20,214 nt of DNA from Actinomycetes bacterium. Its GTDB lineage: Bacteria > Actinomycetota > Acidimicrobiia > Acidimicrobiales > Acidimicrobiaceae. A model generated the notes under the pieces. The model ran no database searches, was not told where the DNA came from, and saw only the letters and a program-made list of their open reading frames with translations. The translations under genes and the position numbers were made by a program. This document shows, piece by piece, positions 1 through 7,621 of this stretch. The number at the start of each line of letters is the position of its first letter. Position 1 is the stretch's first letter. The stretch lies in NCBI GenBank assembly GCA_021844725.1, contig JAKBSX010000004.1, positions 1 through 20,214 of the forward strand. The letters run 5' to 3'.

Positions 1-3
1 GTT

Positions 4-1248
4 ATGAAGTCGACACGAGCGGGTAGTCTGATAGCTTTTACATTTCCTGGCCAGGGCTCACAGAGACCCAACATGGGCGCACCATGGGTAGACCATCCTT
101 CCTGGGAGCTTGTAAACGATGCCAGCGAAGCCACGGGGCGCGACATAGAAGACTTGTTGATTAATTCCGATGCTGACACCTTGTCCACCACTAGAAACAC
201 TCAACTAGTAACTTTCACGATGTCTATGGTAATTCTCGACGCTATAGAACGTCTTGGGGTGACACCAGCCATGTGTGCTGGTCACTCGCTGGGTGAATAT
301 GGGGCACTAGTTGCTGCAGGAGCCCTTTCATTTGAAGCAGGCGCCAAGCTGGTGTCCGAAAGATCTGAGGCAATGCAGAGCGCGGCTCTCGAAAGCCATG
401 GAGCCATGACTGCGCTGCTAGGAATTTCCGATTCTGAGGCACAAAATGCATGCGACGAGGCTGGTGAGAATGTATGGGTCGCAAACTATAACGCTCCAGG
501 ACAAGTAGTAATAGCTGGACTGGTCGATGCAGTCGCAAAAGCCAGCGAAATCGCCAGAACCAAGGGTGCCAAAAAAGTAGTCAATATCCCAGTTAAGGGA
601 GCTTTTCATACCCCTTTTATGAACTCAGCCCGTCAAAGACTCAGGAAAGCACTTTCAGACACGCGCTTCTACGACCTGGAAGTTCCAGTGATTGCAAACG
701 TCGATGCCAAACCACATCAAAGAGCATCCGAATGGCCAATACTGTTGGCCACCCAATTGACTTCACCTGTTAAATGGACCCAGTCCCTTGCAAAGCTGGC
801 TGAAATGGGAGCCAAGACGCTTATCGAGGTTGGAACCGGCGGAGTTCTAACCGGGCTTGCTAAACGGACCGTACCTGAGCTAAATGCCTTATCGGTAGGA
901 TCTCCAGATGATCTCGACAAACTTGTTGTCCTGATTTCAGCGGATAGCCCTATAACGCCGGTCTTGGAGCATCATCAGGGTGAACATCTTTATATTTCGG
1001 AAAGAATGGTGGTTGCACCTCAGGCGGGAATCTTCGAACCCGCTCCGGAACTAGTACCAGAGGTCACTTCCCAGACGGAACGGCAATCAAAGCCCTCCGT
1101 AAATGTGGGACAGGTGATTGGGGCAATATCTGGAACCGAGGTACGCTCTCCGTTCTCAGGCGAACTCATGGGAATGATAGCTGTTTCAGGTGAACGAGTA
1201 ACTATTGGCCAACCGTTAGCGTGGCTACGAACACAAAGGGAATCATGA
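4..1248 (+). CDS. fabD: Malonyl-CoA:ACP transacylase with C-terminal biotinyl/lipoyl-like domain
   Basis: This enzyme moves malonyl groups from CoA to acyl carrier protein, supplying extender units to cytosolic type II fatty-acid synthesis. The start gives an N-terminus running into FTFPGQGSQ (residues 12-20). The nucleophile elbow GHSLGEY places catalytic Ser95, SERSEAM gives the malonyl-binding Arg120, and AFHTPFM gives catalytic His202. The transferase core ends near residue 315. About 100 extra residues follow, beyond the usual length near 310. Residues 335-410 resemble a biotin carboxyl carrier fold: VVAPQAGIFEPAP, then VNVGQ, then VRSPFSGELMG, then GQPLAWL. The AMKM hairpin with the modifiable lysine is replaced by the short SGTE. 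What the tail does is unknown. Only three bases precede the ATG in the window, and that codon is open, so an earlier start cannot be excluded. It overlaps fabH by 4 bp (ATGA). Confidence 0.95.
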   Translation: MKSTRAGSLIAFTFPGQGSQRPNMGAPWVDHPSWELVNDASEATGRDIEDLLINSDADTLSTTRNTQLVTFTMSMVILDAIERLGVTPAMCAGHSLGEYGALVAAGALSFEAGAKLVSERSEAMQSAALESHGAMTALLGISDSEAQNACDEAGENVWVANYNAPGQVVIAGLVDAVAKASEIARTKGAKKVVNIPVKGAFHTPFMNSARQRLRKALSDTRFYDLEVPVIANVDAKPHQRASEWPILLATQLTSPVKWTQSLAKLAEMGAKTLIEVGTGGVLTGLAKRTVPELNALSVGSPDDLDKLVVLISADSPITPVLEHHQGEHLYISERMVVAPQAGIFEPAPELVPEVTSQTERQSKPSVNVGQVIGAISGTEVRSPFSGELMGMIAVSGERVTIGQPLAWLRTQRES

Positions 1249-2180
1249 ATATAAGAGGAACACGCATAACTGGTTGGGGCGTTGCACTGCCAGATCGGGT
1301 AGTAACCAATGCAGACTTCGAAGCTAGGATAGATACATCCGACCAATGGATAACCGAGAGAACTGGCATCAAAGAGCGCCGGTTTGGAGGCACCACCGCG
1401 TCACTGGCTGCAGAAGCGGGTATACGTGCGATAAAATCAGCGAACCTTATTCCAGAAGACATCGATCTATTGGTGCTATCGACCACCACACCGGATCTGA
1501 CAACACCTGCCACCTCTTCGCTGGTTCAGAATCTGATTGGAACCAAGGGAGGGGCCTTTGACCTTAATGCCGCTTGCGCTGGTTTTGTCTATGGGCTGGT
1601 AGCAGCCTCAGGAATGATCAAAATGGGCAGCAATAAGGTACTTCTGATAGGGTCAGACACTCTCTCCCGAATAACCGACCAGGACGACCGCTCGACAGCT
1701 ATCCTTTTTGCCGACGGAGCTGGAGCAATTGTGCTGGAAGTCGATTCCGGCACTGATAACATTCTCGCCTACGACCTCGGAGTGGACGGCTCGGCGGCGC
1801 CAATTTTATACTGCAATCTTGGCGATTATATGAAAATGGAAGGACGAGAAGTCTTCAAACGAGCAGTTCGGGTCATGGTCGATTCCTCAAACAACGTCCT
1901 AGAGAAAGCCAATCTGACAAACGACGATATAGCTCTTATGGTTCCCCACCAGGCCAATATCAGAATAATTGAAGCGGCAAACCAAAGACTTGGAATTCCA
2001 ATAGAGAGAACCGCAGTAGTGCTGGATCGCACGGGAAACACCTCATCTGCCTCAATTCCGCTGGCTTTAGCTGACGCGGCTGAGTCAGGACGGCTAAAAG
2101 AAGGCGACAATATTTTGTTCTGTGGATTTGGCGCCGGCATGACTTGGTCAAGCGCAATAGTCAAATGGACGATCCGATGA
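1245..2180 (+). CDS. fabH: Beta-ketoacyl-ACP synthase III
   Basis: KAS III starts fatty-acid chains by condensing an acyl-CoA primer with malonyl-ACP. With the ATG that overlaps the fabD stop (ATGA) the protein has 311 residues, close to the family's usual 310-335. AAAGGG lies about 4 nt upstream as a ribosome binding site. A GTG at 1221 is in frame but would add eight residues that I consider untranslated. The catalytic triad is complete: Cys111 in NAACAGF, His235 in MVPHQAN and Asn265 in RTGNTSSAS. Residues DTSDQWITERTGI near the N-terminus are the usual family block. Primer preference (acetyl or branched) cannot be read from the sequence. It is translationally coupled to fabD before it and fabG after it. 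Confidence 0.97.
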   Translation: MNIRGTRITGWGVALPDRVVTNADFEARIDTSDQWITERTGIKERRFGGTTASLAAEAGIRAIKSANLIPEDIDLLVLSTTTPDLTTPATSSLVQNLIGTKGGAFDLNAACAGFVYGLVAASGMIKMGSNKVLLIGSDTLSRITDQDDRSTAILFADGAGAIVLEVDSGTDNILAYDLGVDGSAAPILYCNLGDYMKMEGREVFKRAVRVMVDSSNNVLEKANLTNDDIALMVPHQANIRIIEAANQRLGIPIERTAVVLDRTGNTSSASIPLALADAAESGRLKEGDNILFCGFGAGMTWSSAIVKWTIR

Positions 2181-2899
2181 ACAAAAGAACCGTGTTGATA
2201 ACCGGGGGCGCCAAAGGAATAGGCGGCGCATTGGCCCAACTGTTAGCCGAGGCTGGGCACAATGTGGCAGTGACATATCGAAATAATCACGTAGAAGAGT
2301 CGCTAACCAGTCTCGGCATCCATGCATTTAAATGCGACATCTCTGATCCAATTCAAATTCAAGACACCTTCAAACTGGTAGAGGAAGAGCTTGGCCCGGT
2401 TGAGATTTTAGTTGCCAATGCCGGTATGACCAAGGATACCTTGATGCTCAGGATGAACCAAACCGCATGGGATGAGGTAATTCAAACGAACCTGACTTCT
2501 GCTTACCATCTTACGAAATGCGCACTGCCCAAAATGGTGAAAGCCCACTGGGGAAGAATCATCTACGTGTCGTCAGTTGTGGCACAGATGGGCATAGCCG
2601 GACAATCCAATTACGGAGCATCAAAGGCCGGCCTGATCGGCCTGGCAAGATCCCTGGCAAGAGAAGTTGCCTCCAGAAAAATCACTGTCAACGTGGTTGT
2701 TCCCGGTGCCGTCGATACTGACATGTTGAAGGTACTCGGCGAGGAAAAGGTCAGCTCTATGGTGGGCCAGATACCCCTGCAAAGAGCAGCGGATCCATTG
2801 GAGATCGCGTATGCAATAAAATTTCTAGCTTCTGACGAAGCTCGATATATCACCGGAGTAGTGCTTCCGGTCGATGGAGGATTGGCTATGGGATTTTAA
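2177..2899 (+). CDS. fabG: 3-oxoacyl-ACP reductase
   Basis: This short-chain dehydrogenase reduces 3-oxoacyl-ACP with NADPH, the first reduction of each elongation cycle. The start at 2177 overlaps the fabH stop (ATGA) and gives 240 residues, the normal length. In-frame TTG (2144) and ATG (2165) codons lie upstream but would extend the protein beyond the usual N-terminus. Visible motifs are the nucleotide-binding TGGAKGIG (residues 9-16), NAG (81-83), catalytic Ser133 in YVSSVVAQMG, Tyr146 and Lys150 in NYGASKAG, and the C-terminal ITGVVLPVDGG. The neighbours are fabH, acpP and fabF, so a fatty-acid role is much more likely than polyester synthesis or another SDR activity. The Shine-Dalgarno match at this start is poor, so translation probably depends on coupling with fabH. 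Confidence 0.95.
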   Translation: MNKRTVLITGGAKGIGGALAQLLAEAGHNVAVTYRNNHVEESLTSLGIHAFKCDISDPIQIQDTFKLVEEELGPVEILVANAGMTKDTLMLRMNQTAWDEVIQTNLTSAYHLTKCALPKMVKAHWGRIIYVSSVVAQMGIAGQSNYGASKAGLIGLARSLAREVASRKITVNVVVPGAVDTDMLKVLGEEKVSSMVGQIPLQRAADPLEIAYAIKFLASDEARYITGVVLPVDGGLAMGF

Positions 2900-2977
2900 C
2901 TCACAACCATCTCCAAATAGCGACTCATCATAATGGATTTGCAGTACAGCAACTAAAAAAATATGAAAGGAAATAAA

Positions 2978-3217
2978 ATGGAAGACAAGGAAACTTTTGA
3001 GAGATTCAGGAAATGTGCAGTCGAGGTTCTAGGCGTGACACCAGATCAAGTCACCCTTGAAGCCCGATTTGCCGAAGACTTGGACGCAGACTCTTTAGAC
3101 CTGGTGGAACTTGTAATGGCCCTCGAAGAAGAGTTCAACATAACCGTGGAGGAGTCCGAACTCGATGGAGTGGACACGGTCGGAGGAGCCTACGCACTAG
3201 TAACGGGCAAACTATAA
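2978..3217 (+). CDS. acpP: Acyl carrier protein
   Basis: This small acidic carrier holds growing acyl chains on a 4'-phosphopantetheine arm during fatty-acid synthesis. I chose the ATG at 2978, giving 79 residues, because GAAAGGA (2965-2971) sits 6 nt upstream. The ATG at 2963 would place that site inside the gene. The attachment site is Ser39 in DLDADSLDLVEL, followed by the usual acidic second helix (VMALEEEFNI). A 78-nt gap separates it from fabG, the only spaced junction of the fab operon. A CATAAT hexamer at 2929-2934 could be a -10 element for extra acpP transcription, but I see no matching -35. Its stop overlaps the fabF start by one base. Confidence 0.97.
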   Translation: MEDKETFERFRKCAVEVLGVTPDQVTLEARFAEDLDADSLDLVELVMALEEEFNITVEESELDGVDTVGGAYALVTGKL

Positions 3218-4428
3218 TGAAACTGACCTGGGGGCCAAACGGCGCCAGAGATGGACTGGAAGCACCTTACAAAGTTGCTATTACCGGAATTGGGCCAGTA
3301 TCATCGGTTGGGATCGGTAAAGACGCCTTTTGGGATGGCCTGTGTCAATCGGAAGTGACGGGCGATCGAACCATAAAGGATTTTGAGCCCTCCAAATGGT
3401 TAAACGCAAAAGAAATCCGCAGGACAGACCGATTTAATCAATTTGGGATTGCGGCTGCTGATTTGGCTATGAAAGACGCCGGTGAATTTGAAGTCAATCC
3501 CGATCTTGCTGGTGTAATGATGGGAACCGGCATTGGCGGACTATCCAGCCTCGAAAACCAAGTCATCCTGCAATATGAACGAGGGGCAGACCGGGTCAGC
3601 CCGTTCTTGGTACCACTGATGATGGGCAACGCAGGCTCGGCCTCAATTTCAATGAAATACGGTTTTCGAGGACCCTGCGAATCTGTAGTAACCGCCTGTG
3701 CTGCTGGAACCCACGCAATCATCCGGGCTGCTAAAACCATCGCAACTGGGCGATGCAAGGTTATGCTTGCAGGCGGAACTGAGGCAGCAATGACCTCAAC
3801 CGCTTATGCCGGATTTGTAAATATGACTGCAATGTCAAATGTCGACATATCCAGGCCTTTCGATAAAGACCGGGACGGGTTTGTAATGACCGAAGGTGGA
3901 GCTGTTGTAGTCCTCGAAGAGCTTGAATTTGCCAAAGCACGAGGTGCACATATCTACGGAATCATTTCTGGAACAGCCTCCAACGCCGACGCATACCATA
4001 TCACTGCCCCCGCCCCTCACGGGATTGGTGCAGCCGAATGTATGCGGCTGGCCATAGCGGATGCAAATATGACTCCAGGAGATATCGTTCATATAAATGC
4101 CCATGGCACTTCGACTCCATTGAACGATCTCTCAGAATCAGAAGCCATCATCTCGGTATTTGGCGACTCTCCCCCACCGGCAACCTCAATAAAAGGTGCT
4201 CTTGGACATGCGTTAGGTGGTGCTGGTGCGCTCGGAGCAGCGGCTGCAGCCCTTACCCTTGAAAAGGGAATGGTGGTACCAACAGCAAATACCAAAAATA
4301 TTGATCCGGAGATCAATATAGATGTTGTGATTTTAGAACCCAGAAAAATTGAACTCGGACCTGTAATATCCAACTCCTTTGGTTTTGGCGGTCACAATGG
4401 TTCCATTGTGATGGAACCATTCGGATAG
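3217..4428 (+). CDS. fabF: Beta-ketoacyl-ACP synthase II
   Basis: This condensing enzyme elongates acyl-ACP with malonyl-ACP. At 403 residues it has the usual KAS I/II length. The Cys-His-His triad is complete: Cys161 in VVTACAAGTHA, His296 in NAHGTSTPLND and His331 in GALGHALGGAGA, with Lys326 in SIKGALGH and the C-terminal NSFGFGGHN loop. The start overlaps the acpP stop by one base (TAATG), so ACP and its elongating enzyme should be translated together. The family also contains chain-length-factor-like and polyketide synthases. The intact triad and the fabD-H-G-acpP neighbours make primary fatty-acid synthesis the simplest reading. The first ~17 residues precede the conserved core (VAITGIGPVSS), a slightly long leader. 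Confidence 0.97.
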   Translation: MKLTWGPNGARDGLEAPYKVAITGIGPVSSVGIGKDAFWDGLCQSEVTGDRTIKDFEPSKWLNAKEIRRTDRFNQFGIAAADLAMKDAGEFEVNPDLAGVMMGTGIGGLSSLENQVILQYERGADRVSPFLVPLMMGNAGSASISMKYGFRGPCESVVTACAAGTHAIIRAAKTIATGRCKVMLAGGTEAAMTSTAYAGFVNMTAMSNVDISRPFDKDRDGFVMTEGGAVVVLEELEFAKARGAHIYGIISGTASNADAYHITAPAPHGIGAAECMRLAIADANMTPGDIVHINAHGTSTPLNDLSESEAIISVFGDSPPPATSIKGALGHALGGAGALGAAAAALTLEKGMVVPTANTKNIDPEINIDVVILEPRKIELGPVISNSFGFGGHNGSIVMEPFG

Positions 4429-4452
4429 ACCAAATTTGCTATCTTTTAAATC

Positions 4453-4501
4453 TTAAAGCTAACAGGCACGGGAATAACCAGCTCGTGCTTGTTAGCTTTA
4501 A
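4453..4501. terminator. Long hairpin after fabF, possible terminator
   Basis: The arms 4454-4470 and 4484-4500 pair over 17 bp with a single G-U wobble. The outer pair 4453/4501 extends the stem to 18 bp, and the loop is 13 nt. It lies 24 nt after the fabF stop and 71 nt before the next gene on the same strand, where a fab operon terminator would be expected. There is no U-tract on either side, only A/T-rich ends of the stem, so it is not a canonical intrinsic terminator. It may be a U-less terminator or an mRNA-stabilising structure. Confidence 0.45.
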
Positions 4502-4572
4502 AAACGAATCTGAATCTTACTAATCTGGAGTTGGCGGTAAATTATTTGTATTGCCTATAAGACCGGAATCAG

Positions 4573-6198
4573 ATGAGAGATCCACACAAGAATGTAGAAA
4601 GTTTCCGTACCCCACCCGTTGACCGAGAATTTGGAGCATTTTCACTCAATCCTCCGTGGCTGATTGATCCAAATGAAATCATTTGGCTTAAAAACATTCC
4701 CGATCTTCGCAGTCAATCCAAATCGCAACTTCCATCTCTGACGGTCAAGAGACTCCTACCTCCAGGATCTAGAGTACTGACCACTGCATACCATCTCCTG
4801 TCAGCCCTTGCAATCTGGAAATTTTACGATAAGAAAGTTTCAAAAGCGAATTCTGTCGAGAAACTGGCCACTAGGCTCCGGATCGCATTTGAGAAGCTAG
4901 GACCCACTTATATAAAATTAGGGCAGATAATTTCAAATGGCGATGGAATTTTTCCATCCGATTTAGTAAGTCAGTTCAAGCTCCTTCGAGACCAGGTGTC
5001 TCCGGAACCTTTTAACAATGTCCGTCAAACCGTCGAAAGCGAGCTGGGGGCAACGCTCGAAGATCTTTTCATAGAATTTGACGAGCAGGCTATGGCGGCA
5101 GCGTCTATAGCTCAAGTCCACAGAGCTCGACTTCGAAGTGGCGAACTTGTAGTAGTAAAAGTACAACGAACTTCTATCGATCAACTGGTCGAAAAAGACC
5201 TCGCAGCAATGTCCTGGTTTGCCCCTACCTTAGTTGGGCGAATCCCGGTAACGGCTCTAGCCAATCCTCCATCGCTTGTAGAACTTTTCGCTGAAACGAT
5301 AGTAGAGGAGCTCGATTTTCGGCTCGAAGCTGCCAATATGTTAGATATTGCCAAAGTATTGGCCGAGACTGATCAAAATACACTGGTGGTTCCGAGACCA
5401 CATCCACGATTCGTCACGAAAAAAGTGCTGATAATGGAGGAGCTACGCGGGTACCGCTGGGACGATGTTAGCGATATGGTCCAGGCTGGAATAGACACTT
5501 CGGCTGTAATCCGTGCGACCATGACATCGTTCATGGAAGGTGCAGTCATCTACGGAGTATTCCATGGCGATCTCCATGGAGGAAACCTGTTGGTGCAGAG
5601 CGATGGCACGGTAGCACTACTAGATTACGGAATGACCGGAAGATTGTCAGAACCAAAACGTCTCGCGTTCTTGAGATTATTGATGGCAAGCACACTTAAT
5701 AACGTCCAAATGCAAGTTGAATCATTACGTGATTTAGGTGCTCTTCCCAAGGACGTCAATGTCAGAGAAGTTATAGATGAGCTGGGTCTCGAGGGTCCAC
5801 CGTTAGACCCCACCACCCTATCCCCCGAAGAACTAACAGCGCAGATACGGGAGATTACAAAAGCTCTACTCGGTTATGGCGCCAAATTGCCCAAGGAGTT
5901 AATGCTTTTTATAAAAAATATGCTCTTTCTCGACTCTTCCATGCCCAGGTATGCCCCAGATGTCGATTTGTTTACTGAGATCACAAACCTGGCAACTTAT
6001 TTTGCATCAAAACATGGAGACAAAATCGCTACCGAAATAGGAATTGACCCCCGAAAAGTGGAAGTCGATCTAGCAGGAATAAAAGGATCCCTTGGACTCC
6101 AGGATGATATCGATCGAATCACCTATAGGGAACTGCAGCAGAGACGAGAAATGATCAGAAGACGCATGGCGAACCGAGAACGATCCGGGAAACGTTGA
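4573..6198 (+). CDS. AarF/ABC1/UbiB-family atypical kinase-like protein
   Basis: This is a 541-residue member of the UbiB/ABC1/ADCK atypical kinase family. Family members support isoprenoid quinone or lipid metabolism through ATPase activity, but the actual substrate here is unknown. Motifs in order: the family-specific KxGQ region IKLGQ (114-118), alanine-rich AAAS (175-178) replacing a glycine-rich loop, catalytic-lysine position Lys196 in VVVKVQR, VEELDFRLEA near 245-253, HGDLHGGN (331-338) and DYG (351-353). Many UbiB proteins end in two membrane helices. Here the tail is charged, ending in RRMANRERSGKR, with no obvious membrane segment, so the protein looks peripheral or soluble. The ATG is chosen by the conserved N-terminal extent, as the upstream Shine-Dalgarno match is weak. 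A TTGGCG/TATAAG pair (4531-4561, 19-nt spacer) is a weak promoter candidate. No quinone genes adjoin it. Confidence 0.9.
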   Translation: MRDPHKNVESFRTPPVDREFGAFSLNPPWLIDPNEIIWLKNIPDLRSQSKSQLPSLTVKRLLPPGSRVLTTAYHLLSALAIWKFYDKKVSKANSVEKLATRLRIAFEKLGPTYIKLGQIISNGDGIFPSDLVSQFKLLRDQVSPEPFNNVRQTVESELGATLEDLFIEFDEQAMAAASIAQVHRARLRSGELVVVKVQRTSIDQLVEKDLAAMSWFAPTLVGRIPVTALANPPSLVELFAETIVEELDFRLEAANMLDIAKVLAETDQNTLVVPRPHPRFVTKKVLIMEELRGYRWDDVSDMVQAGIDTSAVIRATMTSFMEGAVIYGVFHGDLHGGNLLVQSDGTVALLDYGMTGRLSEPKRLAFLRLLMASTLNNVQMQVESLRDLGALPKDVNVREVIDELGLEGPPLDPTTLSPEELTAQIREITKALLGYGAKLPKELMLFIKNMLFLDSSMPRYAPDVDLFTEITNLATYFASKHGDKIATEIGIDPRKVEVDLAGIKGSLGLQDDIDRITYRELQQRREMIRRRMANRERSGKR

Positions 6199-6284
6199 AA
6201 CGTTTCGCAGCCACCTACGATCGAAGCAAGAGAACCTCGGTAAAATTTATTTTCTATTTTGAGGCATTTCAGGTGCCCCGGGTC

Positions 6285-6308
6285 TATTATACCCTATAGG
6301 GTATAATA
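6285..6308. promoter_or_regulatory. Perfect 24-bp palindrome, CsoR/CstR-like operator over the DUF302 promoter
   Basis: The two 12-bp arms 6285-6296 and 6297-6308 are exact inverted copies. The core reads ATACCC, TATA, GGGTAT. This matches the half-site style (ATACCC with GGGTAT a few bases apart) that I know for operators of the CsoR/CstR copper- or sulfide-sensing repressors. A perfect TATAAT (-10 consensus) lies inside the right arm at 6302-6307, so a bound repressor would block RNA polymerase. There is no convincing -35. The DUF302 start is 33 nt downstream. The repressor family is inferred from the half-site only, and no csoR-like gene is in the window. Confidence 0.65.
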
Positions 6309-6340
6309 AAGGTTAACATCTCAAACAGAGGATCAGTGAC

Positions 6341-6709
6341 ATGGCACTAACTAAGATCACCGACAAGTCGTTAGAAGAGTCGAAAGCGGCAATTACCAAA
6401 GCTCTCTCCGGAGTTGGGTTTGGAATACTTACAGAAATCGATGTAGCGAAAACCTTGAAAGCAAAGATTGACGTGGACCGGGATCCGCTAGTCATCCTCG
6501 GAGCATGCAATCCAACATTTGCAAACCAGGCCCTCACCCATGACCCGGCATTCGCCCTAATGATGCCGTGCAATGTCGTGCTGGCTGAAACTCCATCTGG
6601 AACCTCAATAACAATCGTTGACCCGCGAGAACTAATAAACGATCCTGAACTCCAACAACTTGCCAACGACGCTTACCAGCTACTGTCCAAGGCGCTCGAG
6701 CAAGCCTGA
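6341..6709 (+). CDS. DUF302 domain protein
   Basis: This 122-residue protein consists of one DUF302 domain. The family hallmarks are visible: EIDVAKTLKAKI (residues 32-43), the first conserved cysteine in LGACNPTFANQAL (Cys56) and the second in MMPCNVVL (Cys77). No signal peptide or membrane segment is present, so it should be cytosolic. The biochemical function of the family is not established. Members often accompany sulfur or metal stress genes, and two conserved cysteines would suit sulfur or metal handling. AGAGGA at 6327-6332 is a good ribosome binding site, 8 nt before the ATG. The gene is monocistronic, faces trpA tail-to-tail and has its own promoter with a palindromic operator-like element, suggesting tight induction by an effector. 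Confidence 0.88.
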   Translation: MALTKITDKSLEESKAAITKALSGVGFGILTEIDVAKTLKAKIDVDRDPLVILGACNPTFANQALTHDPAFALMMPCNVVLAETPSGTSITIVDPRELINDPELQQLANDAYQLLSKALEQA

Positions 6710-6835
6710 CCCCTGGACATTTTGGCCAGCAAGCCCATAATCCACCTGGCTTTGCCACGAGCGCCAAGGACCCCCGACGACAGATAAATCCCGCAGGCTT
6801 ACGTACATGTTTTGATCAAGAGCTTGTCATCTCAC

Positions 6836-7621
6836 TTAAGGCTTTAGTGAATCTATAGCCTTGCGAAGTTCAGAAATAAATGCATAGGCTCCGCTTGGAC
6901 CTTGACCTTCAAGCATGCGGCGAACCAATGCTGAGCCAACAATTGCCCCGTCGGCAATCCTAACCACCTCTTCAGCCTGAGATGGGTTGGAAACACCCAC
7001 CCCAATTAGAACGGGCTTAGTGGTGTGCGCCTTCAATACCCTGGCTACCTCGGTCGAGGAGGAAGAAAGCGAAGCTCGCTCACCGGTTACACCCATAAGA
7101 CCTACGCCGTAGATAAAACCACGAGTGGCATCCACCAAAGCTTTGATCCGTTGCGTGGGAGTAGATGGTGCCGCAAGTAATACATTATCAATCCCGCTTG
7201 AATCAGCCTGAGCTATCCACTCCCTTGCCTCATCTAACTGGAGGTCAGGAATTATGGAACCAGAAATGCCGCAGTCCGACAAAGTACTGGCAAAACGCTG
7301 GTGGCCCGCGTGATAAACGATGTTGTAATAAGTCATTACCGCGATCGGCACCCCAAAATCAGCCTTCTTGATTTCCGACAGAATTCCGGTCGGAGTAGCG
7401 CCGCCCTCTATAGCGCGTTGCGATGCCTCCTGAATAGTGGGGCCGTCCATTATTGGGTCGGAGAACGGGATTCCAACCTCCACCGCATCTGCACCTGCAT
7501 CAATCACAGCATGGACAATTTCGACCCAGTCGCCAAGTCCACCAGTGACATAGGGAACCAGTAGCTTTTTCCCAGAATCTCTACTCTGGGTCAACGAGGC
7601 TTCAAGCGATAGATTTGGCAT
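6836..7621 (-). CDS. trpA: Tryptophan synthase alpha chain
   Basis: The alpha subunit cleaves indole-3-glycerol phosphate and channels indole to the beta subunit, the last step of tryptophan synthesis. The ATG at 7621 overlaps the trpB stop by one base (TGATG). This gives 261 residues; the TTG just before it is not needed. The catalytic acids are Glu48 in DAVEVGIPFSDP and Asp59 in IMDGP. The phosphate-binding end of the TIM barrel is seen in GVGVSNP and in GAIVGSALV. It is the last gene of the his-trp operon and converges on the DUF302 gene. I see no convincing terminator hairpin in the 126 bases between them. Confidence 0.97.
   Translation of the reverse strand: MPNLSLEASLTQSRDSGKKLLVPYVTGGLGDWVEIVHAVIDAGADAVEVGIPFSDPIMDGPTIQEASQRAIEGGATPTGILSEIKKADFGVPIAVMTYYNIVYHAGHQRFASTLSDCGISGSIIPDLQLDEAREWIAQADSSGIDNVLLAAPSTPTQRIKALVDATRGFIYGVGLMGVTGERASLSSSSTEVARVLKAHTTKPVLIGVGVSNPSQAEEVVRIADGAIVGSALVRRMLEGQGPSGAYAFISELRKAIDSLKP

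Noticed and set aside
4531..4561. Promoter TTGGCG/TATAAG for the AarF/UbiB-like gene
   Set aside because: The spacer is 19 nt and the -10 lies only 11 nt before the ATG. It is too weak to list as a separate feature.
6189..6206. Tandem GAAACGTT copies (6189-6196, 6197-6204) with a small palindrome over the stop of the AarF/UbiB-like gene
   Set aside because: The core resembles LacI-family operators, but only 10 bp are palindromic and they sit at a gene end, 80 nt before the real promoter palindrome. Chance is likely.
6710..6835. Bidirectional terminator between the DUF302 gene and trpA
   Set aside because: Only 4-5 bp stems are visible (for example TGGC-ttt-GCCA) and there is no U-tract, so none is called.
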